Below, in pieces: positions 1-8,700 of a stretch of 12,920 nt of DNA. The translations under genes were made by a program, and so were the position numbers. The number at the start of each line of letters is the position of its first letter. Position 1 is the stretch's first letter. The DNA is from Temnopleurus reevesii (lineage: Eukaryota; Echinodermata; Echinoidea; Temnopleuroida; Temnopleuridae): the NCBI GenBank assembly GCA_036244855.1, contig BQKZ01007148.1:26068-38987 (forward strand), read 5' to 3'. The notes beneath the pieces were generated by a model that worked only from the letters and a program-made list of their open reading frames with translations, ran no database searches and was not told the DNA's origin.

Positions 1-28
1 CATTAAAGGATAAATTCCTTTATTTGAC

Positions 29-140
29 CAGGGAGGTGTTTCACCAAGATAAGAAAGACTTTATGCACGAATTTACGTTCGACTGGTACCCCTTCTTGTG
101 CGTATAATTCATGGTCGTAGTGTTTCACATTTGTGGCTCT
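29..140. repeat. Fragment of fold-back repeat (GGGAGGTGTTTCACC family)
   Basis: The motif GGGAGGTGTTTCACCAAG, then an AAGACTTTAYGCACG block and CCCCTTCTTGTGCG, match 4652-4715 closely. This is one arm of an element whose partner arm is not in the window here. Confidence 0.65.
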
Positions 141-279
141 GAGCTGTGACTCCATTCTTTTGAAACCTTGGTATAATTCATTTTACATGTTTTAAGACAT
201 TATAATACACTTGTAAACTGTGAAAGATAGTACAATGCATTTTACGTTATCATCTATCATGGTTGCCATGGTTACGCGT

Positions 280-406
280 GGAAGCGTCGTGGTGTAGTGG
301 TTCTGACTCTCGCCTTTCAGGCAGAAGTCCACCGTTCGAGTCCTACCCATGGCGTTAATTTCCTTCAGCAATAAATTCATCCACACTGCGCTGCACTCAA
401 ACCAGG
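280..406 (+). mobile_element. tRNA-derived SINE, head and partial body (truncated)
   Basis: The head GGAAGCGTCG starts at 280. An A-box-like TGGTGTAGTGG (290-300) and B-box-like CGTTCGAGTCC (333-343) form an internal Pol III promoter. The body after CCCATGGCG includes TTTCCTTCAGCA and CTGCACTCAA. It breaks at about 406, where a piece of MITE family 1 follows, so the 3' end is missing. CTTTCA at the anticodon-loop position suggests a tRNA-Glu-like ancestor, but pairing is poor and this is tentative. Confidence 0.75.
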
Positions 407-453
407 TCGTGTTGAATCGTGTTGCTTCCGGGGACCCTATGTGACAGAGGCCT
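406..453. mobile_element. MITE family 1, one terminal arm only
   Basis: GTCGTGTTGAATCGTG followed by TTGCTTCCGG and CCCTATGTGAC matches the right terminal arm of the complete copy at 3523-3651. It lies directly against the broken end of the SINE body. Confidence 0.7.
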
Positions 454-474
454 AAGTTTCTATTCAGTTAAAGA

Positions 475-670
475 TTGGTATTTAGTAGCATTTTCCCATC
501 GCTTTCATTCTCTTCACTTTCATTATCTCTTTTCATTCTCTGGTCAGCCCTCATTCCTTTCTATTCATCTTCATGTCTGACTGCTCTGCTGTGTCATTCA
601 CCTTACATTATCTTTTCAAGCATACTCCTCCTTCAACATTTTTACTTTTGTTCCCCATTCTTCTTGATTA
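475..670 (+). other. Pyrimidine-rich low-complexity stretch
   Basis: A C/T-rich tract with repeated TTTCATTCTC and TTCATTATCT-like words. The 83-codon open frame over it is Ser/Leu/Phe-rich because of base composition and shows no domain, so I do not call a gene. Confidence 0.6.
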
Positions 671-678
671 CTTCGGGC

Positions 679-904
679 AATAGGCGGGTTTACTTATATA
701 TTCAAATTTATGTGCATTTAACGTAGTTACGCGGTATTCCATAGGCCGGTTGATAACAATAAGACTATAATAATTGGAATCCAGTTTGCATACATTACTT
801 GTTGCTATGTCGGGCAAGCCTCGGGCAAGCTTTCGGGTTGTTAAGAACAACCTTTGTGTTAGAGGTAGGCATAAAATTTGCATCTATTAGTAAACCCGCC
901 TATT
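679..904. mobile_element. Fold-back element with ~34-bp terminal inverted repeats
   Basis: The left end AATAGGCGGGTTTACT, followed by an AAATTTATG block, is the near-exact reverse complement of the right end AGTAAACCCGCCTATT at 889-904. The interior of about 160 bp has no coding potential. This family is seen once in the window. Confidence 0.7.
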
Positions 905-941
905 TAAATCACTTGTTCTCATTTGTTATATTCTTATTCCT

Positions 942-960
942 AGTTGTTGTTGTTGTTGTT
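942..960 (+). repeat. (GTT)n microsatellite
   Basis: About six uninterrupted GTT units. Confidence 0.85.
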
Positions 961-1000
961 TGGTATGCATGTATTATGTGTTACATTTCCTCATGCTTTA

Positions 1001-1120
1001 GTCACATAGAAACCGGAATCAACACATTCAACAAGACTCTTTGTTCGGAGGCATAAACTGTGAACTTAACAAAGAGCCGTGTTCAATAGTGTTCGTTCCG
1101 GGCCTCTACGTGACTTGGGA
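1001..1120. mobile_element. MITE family 1, diverged copy flanked by TTTA
   Basis: GTCACATAGAAACCGG at the left and CTACGTGACTTGGGA at the right are the family's terminal arms. The centre has the GACTCTTTGTTCGGAGGCA and AACAAAGAGCCGTG pair. TTTA stands on both sides (997-1000 and 1121-1124), a possible target duplication. Confidence 0.7.
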
Positions 1121-1124
1121 TTTA

Positions 1125-1744
1125 GTTACAAGTATGAGTTTCTAGCTGCTATTTACTTGTATGAATATATTGGACTTCGTTATAAAGAACATCTTCTTCC
1201 CATGTCTTCATTACGCCAGATCTCTACAATAGTGAATGATTATGTGTAGCCATCATGTTATAGTTTAAGTTTTACAATTCATTCACTTTTCTGGTTTTGG
1301 AACGAAGGAAGAGCAATGAAAAATTAAAATTTGCTTATACAAATCATGCACAAGTAACATAATTTGTATTTTGGCGCCCATTTTAAACTTTACCACACTA
1401 ACAGTCCTATTTGCTAGAATTATTCAGCATTTTATGAAAAAACAAAGAAAAAACAATAAGATACATACCACTGCTTGTGAGCAAAACATAGTATGGTAAA
1501 ATAGACTGAAATAATAATGTTAGTATAAGTAATAAACCAGTAATTAATACTTACCTAAGCGGCTGAGAAGTAAGAATCTCATGTGCTTAGGACTTGGGTG
1601 TGGCAAAGAGCTCTGGGAGATGTATGTTGATCATACAGCAGCGTTAGGGGAATAGGCTGGTGTATATAGAATGCAAGGGCACCCTTACCAAAGTTGAATG
1701 TGTGCAACCTGGCATAGCAACAACAATACCAGGGTGCATGTACT
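1125..1744. other. Non-coding stretch, nothing recognised
   Basis: AT-rich sequence with no convincing open frame, RNA gene or long repeat. A GT-rich part at 1600-1740 precedes the truncated SINE and could be an older piece of repeat. Confidence 0.5.
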
Positions 1745-1937
1745 CAGTATCCTTCAGCAAGAAATTCATCAACAGTGTGCTGCACTCAACTCAGGTGAGG
1801 TGAATGGGGATGGCAGGAAGACATTCCTTGTAATGCGGATCGCCGGGTAAAAGTAAATGTAAAGCTTTCAGCACCATGAGCTCTGATAAGGTGGACCTGT
1901 GCGATATAAGTGGCCACCATTATTATTATTATTATTA
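1745..1937 (+). mobile_element. SINE body and ATT tail, 5'-truncated
   Basis: CCTTCAGCAAGAAATTCAT, GTGCTGCACTCAACTCAGG and GTGAGGTGAATGGG match the body of the full-length SINE at 11716-12014 (minus strand). The tRNA-like head is absent, typical of incomplete reverse transcription. The end GCGATATAAGTGGCCACC runs into a (ATT)n tail at 1919-1937. Confidence 0.75.
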
Positions 1938-2499
1938 ACAATAAACATGTACAGTTTGGCTGGATGGCTGTAGCCCCATTCACAGTCTAGCCCAATCATA
2001 CCGATGCTCCAATAAACACGGCTTCGAGGTATAAACATAGAAGAATCGACATGTTGAAAATAAACTCACTTGGCCGACAACATAGATAAATCAACTCGGG
2101 CATTTTCGTGAAATAGTCCATCCCTATATAAACTTGAGTTCATTTAGTCAGCGGCGAAGGACTCATTGAATCTCCACAGACTTTATGCACAAAAAAAAGA
2201 CGTGTGTGGAACTAGAGAGGTAGCGTATTTTACGAGATGGACGGAACTGAACGAAGACAACGCCTACGATGTGGCGCCAAAAAGAATCATATAAACTCAA
2301 AATAAATGATCAGCGTTCTAAGCTGGACTGTAACTGTTAGCGTACACATGTAAATGAGTTGTTGTTGTTGATCTTAAAGTTTGATGGGCGTTTCTCAATC
2401 CTGCTGGTTTATCTACGCCCAAATGTTGACTTATTTGTTTATGAATAGAGTCGGAATTTGAAACTCGCGCGCAGTAATGAGATATGTCGCCCTCTCCGA
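1938..2499. other. Intergenic stretch with an isolated TATA-like motif
   Basis: TATATAAA lies at 2125-2132, followed by a 23-codon frame from the ATG at about 2236 that has no recognisable homology. No splice-linked exon is evident. Otherwise I see no genes or strong repeats. Confidence 0.4.
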
Positions 2500-2992
2500 C
2501 TAAACTGGGCACAAAAGAAGAAATGGCATTGAATCGCGACAGTCACTGCCACAGACTGTTTATTAAAATAAGATTGGGGTAGCCATGCACGCACTATGTT
2601 TGAGTGGGGCGGGGGGAGGGGGGGCTTTGGAGCACAAGTCCCGCGGATCAGGGGACGCCAAATCCGATGTTGAAGGGCAGCAAAATCACTCAGATGGGTG
2701 CCAAAGGAGGTGATAAAGGAGGGACAAAGTTTTTGAGAGGGACACTAAACTGGGCACAAAAGAAGAAATGGCATTAAATATTTTCGCGACAGTGACTGCC
2801 ACAGATTGTTTATTAAAAAAAGATTGGGATAGCCATGCACGCACTATGTGGAGTGGGGTGGGGCGGCGGCTTTGGAGCACGAGCCCCGCGGATCAGGGGA
2901 CGCCAAATCCGATGTCGAAGGGCAACAAAACCACTCAGATGGGTGCCAAAGGACGTGATAAAAGAGGGACGAAGTTTCTGAGAGGGGCAAGA
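2500..2992. repeat. 245-bp tandem duplication
   Basis: CTAAACTGGGCACAAAAGAAG recurs at 2500 and 2745, and both units then share GCATGCAC-like words, GCGGATCAGGGGACGCC, ACTCAGATGGGTGCC and AAAGGAGG/ACGTGATAAA. The second unit ends in a G-run (2997-3011). Divergence is small, with scattered substitutions and indels in the G-rich part. The frames over it are different in the two units and are not genes. Confidence 0.85.
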
Positions 2993-3042
2993 AAGAGGGG
3001 GGGGGGGGGGGCACCAACAAATCTAGCCCCATCTCCCGCGAT

Positions 3043-3165
3043 CAGGGTCCCGTAACATAAAGCTTTGCAATCGATCGTACGATTGATATCAATCGCAAGT
3101 CAATGGGAAATCATGTACAAAAGTTAGCGATTGATTGCAAACTTGCTTTATGTTACAGGCCCCTG
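3043..3165. mobile_element. MITE family 2 (GTAACATAAA ends)
   Basis: Left end CAGGGTCCCGTAACATAAAG and right end CTTTATGTTACAGGCCCCTG are inverted. The interior has GCAATCGATCG and CGATTGATTGC words that also pair. About 123 bp and non-coding. Related copies are at 5783-6015 and 11316-11469. Confidence 0.8.
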
Positions 3166-3518
3166 GTCTAAAAATCCTGGATGTGCGCATGATAGTGGAT
3201 GGGTGACGGGCTCCTGACAGATAAAGCGTATTTGTGACGTAACAATGCACATTGTGCAAATCTATGACGTAAATACGTCCACTGCGTACGTCAGCATGCA
3301 ATCCGAAACCAGTTGATACGTTGTATTGCAATTGTTTTTACAGATGTCTGAACATTTCTCAAATAGATTTCTACCATTTTAACCAGCAACAAACTATACC
3401 ATATTACTCAACTCTTACCACCCCCACCCCCTCTCAAAAAAAGAATAAAAATGCCTAGCTATGTTAAACCAAAAAAAAATTGCCGACAAGATTTTGCACA
3501 TTTTCGTAGTGTTGGATC
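3166..3518. other. Intergenic stretch with CRE-like TGACGT sites
   Basis: TGACGT occurs at 3235-3240 and 3265-3270, and ACGTCA at 3288-3293, within 60 bp. A C-rich stretch near 3420 and A-runs follow. No gene seen. Confidence 0.4.
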
Positions 3519-3522
3519 TTAA

Positions 3523-3651
3523 GCCCTGGTCACATAGGACCCCGGAAGCAACACGATTCACCCCGACTCTTTGTTAATTCACAGTTGACTGCCTCCGAAC
3601 AACGAGTCGGGGTGAATCGTGTTGCTTCCGGGACCCTATGTGACCAGGGCA
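3523..3651. mobile_element. MITE family 1, best complete copy, TTAA flanks
   Basis: 129 bp with long inverted arms. The left end GCCCTGGTCACATAG continues CCCCGGAAGCAACACG; the right end is the complement ending TGTGACCAGGGC. TTAA occurs immediately outside on both sides (3519-3522 and 3652-3655, one base apart on the right). The interior carries GACTCTTTGTTAATTC and CCTCCGAACAACGAGTC. There is no open frame, so it is a non-autonomous element; TTAA targets suggest a piggyBac-type mobiliser, which is inference. Confidence 0.85.
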
Positions 3652-3877
3652 TTAAGTTATAATCAGAGGAAAAGGGTTTAAAATGGAAAAAAATAAACAT
3701 CCAAAACACGCAAATAGTAATCACACTGTGACCAAGACACCTGCTAGTAGATAACCCTATCCGCTTTAATATGTATAATCTATTTTAACCACAGATTACT
3801 CTATTCTATTGTATTGCGTAATCACTTATATTTCTTTTTTATTCTGTTTTTAAATCGGACTGATATCGTGTCAGCTC

Positions 3878-4327
3878 TAAAAATGACCAGGGGCCAATTG
3901 CACGAAATGATTTTAGCTACCCTCTTCTTGCTAAGACGTCTTAACCCGGTACAGCCTATGAATTTTTTTCATAGCCTCCGGGTAGCTTAACACAGCAGTA
4001 TTGCGTGTGCACCCCTTTGTGGGCCGTTGGCGACAATATTGAATAAATTATATCTCTCACGTCTTAACCTCTTGTGCAATCCTTTTAACATCGATTTTTC
4101 GACATTTATGTCTGTGTTACGAGGACGGCACAAGACGTCTTAAGCCCCGGTCACATAGGGCCCCGGAAGCAACATGATTCACCCAGACTCTTTGTCAATT
4201 CACACTTAACTGCCTCAGAACAACGAGTCGGGGGGATCGTGTTGCTTCCGGGGTCCTATGTGACCGGGGCTTTAGCAAGAAGAGGATAGCTATAACCATC
4301 TCGCGCAATCGACCCCTGCCATTTTTA
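3878..4327. mobile_element. Fold-back element carrying a nested MITE
   Basis: TAAAAATGACCAGGGGCC at the left and its near complement ending ACCCCTGCCATTTTTA at the right form the ends. The arms continue with TTTTAGCTACCCTCTTCTTG and its complement. About 320 bp without the insertion at 4144-4270. A small hairpin CTATGAA/TTCATAG sits at 3957-3975. No coding capacity. Confidence 0.8.
4144..4270. mobile_element. MITE family 1 nested in the right arm of a fold-back element
   Basis: GCCCCGGTCACATAGGGCC at the left and GGTCCTATGTGACCGGGGC at the right, with TTAA (4140-4143) and TTTA (4271-4274) outside. It splits the host arm between GACGTC and GCAAGAAGAGG, which are contiguous (as complement) in the host's left arm. 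Confidence 0.85.
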
Positions 4328-4484
4328 CTCAGAGTGTTTAGTCTGAATTTTATTTAAGAAATGGATTAAAAGAAATGTTATTTCTTTTTGCATTCATGGA
4401 TTTTTATAAAGGGTAATGTTATTTCTATGCATCCTATCAACACCGTTTTCATAGAAAATATATACTTATGTACCCACACAGATT

Positions 4485-4648
4485 CTGTTTAATAAAGCTG
4501 TGCGTAGATCTACGCACGACTGTACGAACGAATGGTGATCCTTTCCTCGGTGAGATTCAGCTCCAGGCGTTATCATTGAGTGCGAGAAAGGGTCACCAGT
4601 CGATCGTACAGGCGTGCGTCGATCTGCGCACGGCTTTATGAAACACAG
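4485..4648. mobile_element. Fold-back element (AAAGCYGTGCG arms)
   Basis: The arms start CTGTTTAATAAAGCTGTGCG at the left and end CGCACGGCTTTATGAAACACAG at the right, with pairing continuing through GATCTACGCACG, CTGTACGA and GGTGATCCTTTC. The loop is near 4555-4575. Non-coding. Confidence 0.75.
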
Positions 4649-4650
4649 CT

Positions 4651-4842
4651 CTGGGAGGTGTTTCACCAAGATAAGAAAGACTTTACGCACGTACCCCTTC
4701 TTGTGCGCAATGGTTCACATTATTACGCGCATTCAGCGAAAGAACTGATACCAGTCGAACGTAAAGTCGTGCGTAAAGTCTTTCTTATCTTGGTGAAACA
4801 CCTCCCGTAACTTTAAGAACGATTTGGTGAAACACCTCCCAG
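4651..4842. mobile_element. Fold-back element (CTGGGAGGTGTTTCACC ends)
   Basis: A perfect 17-bp terminal pair, CTGGGAGGTGTTTCACC and its complement at 4826-4842. A longer second complement of the left arm lies at 4768-4806 (AAGTCTTTCTTATCTTGG), so the right arm is partly doubled. It follows the previous fold-back element by two bases. Confidence 0.75.
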
Positions 4843-5577
4843 AATGGCAAAAAAAATGTATCGGGTACCACGTTTGAAGGGGCTGTATACTTTTTTGCAC
4901 ATTGCATTTGTTTGCGCAATCATGTACTATTTTGTAATATAGTATTTTTTTTAAATCTAAAAATAATAAATACAAGAAGGAAAAACAATTGCCATTTACC
5001 AAAATAATGCTTCTTTTAAGTCAAAAAGTCAATCATTACTATCAACCTGATCAAAGGCCAGTAAAATGTAACTGGCTCCCTAAAAATTCAAAGGGTGAAC
5101 GGAGCTTTATCGTTTTAAAGACACGTCAAAAGAAGTATTTTTGACACTTACAATGCTTGACCCAGTGCAATATCTATTATCCTTTATGCATCGAGATAAA
5201 TGTATAATTTGCTTTGTCATATTTTAATACTTTATATGTTCTATGTGTTGTACCTTTCATTTTGAATTATTTATTATTTTTTGCCATTGCTATTTTTTCT
5301 TACCGTGTAATTTCAAATTGTTTTTAAGGGGCTGTTTACCTACAAGTATTAGTTTTCAACATTTTGAAAGCAATACCAGCATGCATTTTAAACATTGTAT
5401 TTTTTTTTAACCTGTCGATTTTCCCCCAAATAAATGTGAATGTGTATATGAAATGTGAACTAAAAAGGGGGCTGCTGTCCCTAGCCGTATATTACCCGGT
5501 AGCATACTTCTTATACTTAACTACGTGAGCCTAAAAAATCTAAAGCTCAAAATCGGATTAATAAGATACCAAGTTGG
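4843..5577. other. AT-rich upstream region of the protease gene
   Basis: About 735 bp without a supported gene or recognisable repeat family. It contains many T and A runs. Proximal regulatory sites of the protease probably lie here, but I cannot name any with confidence. Confidence 0.4.
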
Positions 5578-5584
5578 TATAAAA
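5578..5584 (+). promoter_or_regulatory. TATA box of the protease gene
   Basis: TATAAAA lies 74 bp upstream of the ATG. Initiation about 30 bp downstream would fall near 5608 and leave a 5' UTR of roughly 45 nt, reasonable for a strongly expressed secreted-protease gene. I see no strong initiator motif there. Assignment is by motif and position only. Confidence 0.6.
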
Positions 5585-5651
5585 TGGTCGATTTGATATG
5601 AGTTGAGCAAGTTTTCTCGGTTTCTCTAGAAGACGGACGTTGAAAGACCAG

Positions 5652-5709
5652 ATGAGCATCATGTTTAAAGCCCTTGTTCTATTAGCATGCGTGGCAGCAG
5701 CTTTGGCTG
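5652..5709 (+). CDS. Protease exon 1: start codon and signal peptide
   Basis: Encodes residues 1-19 ([19 protein letters not shown]) and the first base of codon 20. It ends at a consensus donor, GTAAGT at 5710-5715 (phase 1). Two in-frame ATGs are present, at 5652 and 5661. The second has A at -3 and gives a compact 16-residue signal peptide starting MFKALV, while the first has C at -3. I give the upstream one because it is the first AUG after the TATA box, but either could be used without affecting the mature enzyme. An exon that is almost exactly the signal peptide is usual for secreted trypsins. Confidence 0.9.
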
Positions 5710-8700
5710 GTAAGTTTTGGAAATATATATCTGTCTGAAGTTATTCACAGGATAAAATAGCTGTTTTTTGGTGTTTCCACATCTGGACCCTGTAACATAA
5801 ATGACGCAATTCAACTTACGATAAATTTTAATCGTAAGTCTATGGCAAACCATGTACCATAGACATACGATATGTTTCCACATCTGGGGTCTGTAACATA
5901 AAAGATGCAATTAAACTTACGATAAATATTAATCGTAAGTCTATGGCAAGCCATGTACCATAGACATACGATAGATTTGCGATTAATCGTATCTCTTTTA
6001 TGTTACAGGCCCCTGATACTACCTAAAGAACACTATCCACCAATTTTTACCCGTGATCATTTTCAGCTAAATGAATTTGTGTTTCGGTGCCCTTTAGGAT
6101 AGCTGTCTGTGGCTGTGTACAGGATGAAATAGCTGTCTTTGGTGTTTGGAACAATCAGTGTAAAATGGGAAAAGTCGGTGAAAAAAAAAACATTTAATTC
6201 TAGAATGCTCAAAATATACGAATGAAAGAATTACCTGTTTTGAAAAAAATAGCGAAAACTGGAAGTATTTAGCAAACCTTACCAAAAAAGAACAATTCAT
6301 TAAAATTATGAAACTCGATAGTGATAACTTAATTGCTCATTTCAGTAAATTATTCATCAAGTCAATAAAAGATAGACGAGGGGAGTTTTAAAACGCTTAC
6401 GAAATAAATATGTATTTTGATGCCAGCTCCTTATTTCATTTGTCATGTATAATCTAGTTTCATCAATTGTAATCAGACCGTTGCTAAATTTCTTGTTTTC
6501 ATTTTATATAACTTGTTTAATATAATATATATATGAATGTGATATGAACAGAATATTGACTGTACATGTCTGTGATGTTTGAAAAAATTATAATATCCAC
6601 CGACTTTTAGTTTGGGGCCCTTTGATATTGTAGCTATGCAGAGGATAAACTATCTGTCTTTGGTGTTTTCGTATCAAGTGACCTCCAAAGAACGATATCC
6701 ACCAGTTTTTAGCCGTGCGACCCTCTTCTTCTGATAAAGGTCATTTGGAGGTTCTTTTTGGCGCCCCTACGGCCTTATGCACAGGCTAGGCAATGCCAAC
6801 TTCGGTGACAATATTGATACATGCCATTTGTATAGTGCACGTATCCACTTAACTGCAGAATTCTTAAGTTGTTTTATATTATTATTATCCTGGCTTGAGC
6901 TTGGAACCACCAGTGCTCAAGTATTCAATTCAATATTGATAAGGTGAGGAAATGATAATTTTAATGATGATGATAATGAGTTATGCATTTGCGCACGTAT
7001 TCCCGCTCTTGCGGAGTGTTCACGGTGCTTTGCATTGTTATTACCGTGGCTTAAGCTTGTCGCCACCAGCACTCGCGTATTCCAAGGAATTAAAATTATC
7101 ACCAGGTACCTCGGTTGAGTGCAGCACATTGTGAATGAATCTCTTGCTGAAGGAAATTAACGCCATGGGTGGGATCCTCTGGCTGAAAGGCAAGAGTCAA
7201 AACCACTTCACCATAATGCCTCGACATGATATGACGTATATGTCATGCAAATTGTCTTTTGTTTGTTAATCACTGACATCACAACAATTTCAGGGGTTAG
7301 TTACCCTTTAATAAAAAATGAACTAAACCGAGAAATGCGAAAGACAAACGCTTGCATGATCTTAAGAGGTATAGATTCGTTTTGGTCGGGATGTAGAAAT
7401 TTATGTAAAACGAGCCGACGTATTCACAAACTGCTTTACATGCCTAAATATATCGAAATGGGGAGAAGATTTTCGCACTTATTCTGGCATATTTTGCTTC
7501 GAAAATGTCAATCACACGTTGTTCCTGCGGTAGAGCGGCAGTATTGTATGCGGCGTAAGAGTTCGCATCAATTTTTTACGTGAAGCATGTTGGGGAGCGC
7601 GACGCCGTCGTTACTTCTTATTTTGCGATAATTAAGCCATATCTTGATCAATTTTATTCCCACAAACTATGAAAATGCTCCAATTTGCCCTTTAAAAACT
7701 CCATTATGGTAATACCTTTACTGCAGCTCACAAAGTATTTAAATATCTGAAGCGCCATCTGAAGTTACATAGGGCCACGGAGGCATCACGAATCAACACG
7801 ACTCTTTGTTCGCAGGCAGCTAACTGTGGACTAAACAAAGAGTCGTGTTGAATCGTCTTGCTTGCGGGCTTCTTTGTGGCTGGGGCCTTATCGTGATTTT
7901 GTTTCGTCTTTTCTCACAGACTGCGGTGTACCTACGGTGGAGTCTTTGAACACTTTCATCGTCGGGGGAGACTCGGCCACGCCCGGAGCCTGGCCCTGGC
8001 AGGTCGGAGTGAGGAACAACTATAAGGTCGGCGAGGGCGGGTATCACATGTGTGGCGGGACGCTCATTAATAACCAGTGGATCGTGTCTGCTGCCCACTG
8101 CTTCTAGTGAGTATCATACACCGAAATCAGTGTGCTAAAACACCGAAACAATAGTGTTTAGATATGATGCGGATTTTCAACACTTATTAGCAGCTGAATG
8201 CGTATGTTTCACACTGCTTCCATGAGTAGGCTATACACCGCCAGTGCGCTAGTATATTTCGCCGAAATAAGATTGTTTAAATATGGTGCAGATTTTCATC
8301 ATTTACATTGATTTATATGCAGTTTCACACTGTTGCTGGTGAGTATTATACACCGAAATCAGTATGCTGGTGTATTTACACCGAAACTTGGGTGTTACAT
8401 ATGATTCAGATTTTCAACATTTCTCAACAGTTTCACACTGTTTCTAGTAAGTGTTATACACCAAAATAATGGTAAAGTATTTTCACCGAAACTAGGGTGC
8501 TAGATATGATGCAGAATTTCAACACTTATTAGCAGTTGATTGCGTATGTTTCACATGCCTTCTAGCTTCAATCAGCTCAGCGCAAGTATGTGAAACCTTG
8601 TTATTTTTATTACCATCAAAAAAATTTGAGCCAGCATAGTTTCGTCAAACCAAGAATTGGTATGAGCAGCTCATGTGATTGATCAATTCCCACCACGGAC

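Noticed and set aside
280..352. Possible functional tRNA gene
   Set aside because: A and B boxes are present but the acceptor and anticodon stems do not pair properly and a SINE body follows directly.
475..726. 83-codon Ser/Leu/Phe-rich frame
   Set aside because: Produced by a pyrimidine-rich low-complexity tract; the hydrophobic look is compositional.
2768..3055. 95-codon frame and its opposite-strand shadow
   Set aside because: It lies in the second unit of the 245-bp duplication and is not kept open in the first unit, so there is no sign of protein-level selection.
4580..5002. Overlapping frames on both strands containing the same peptide words
   Set aside because: The repeated words (KVFLILVKHLP, EVFHQDKKDFTH) come from inverted repeats of a fold-back element, not from genes.
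7245..7583. 112-codon open frame in intron 1
   Set aside because: No recognisable domain or signal, no splice context, intronic on the same strand as the protease; looks like a chance frame in old repeat sequence.
8096..8570. CRISPR-like or operator array
   Set aside because: Direct repeats with no unique spacers, in a eukaryotic intron; it is a diverged tandem duplication of an exon end.
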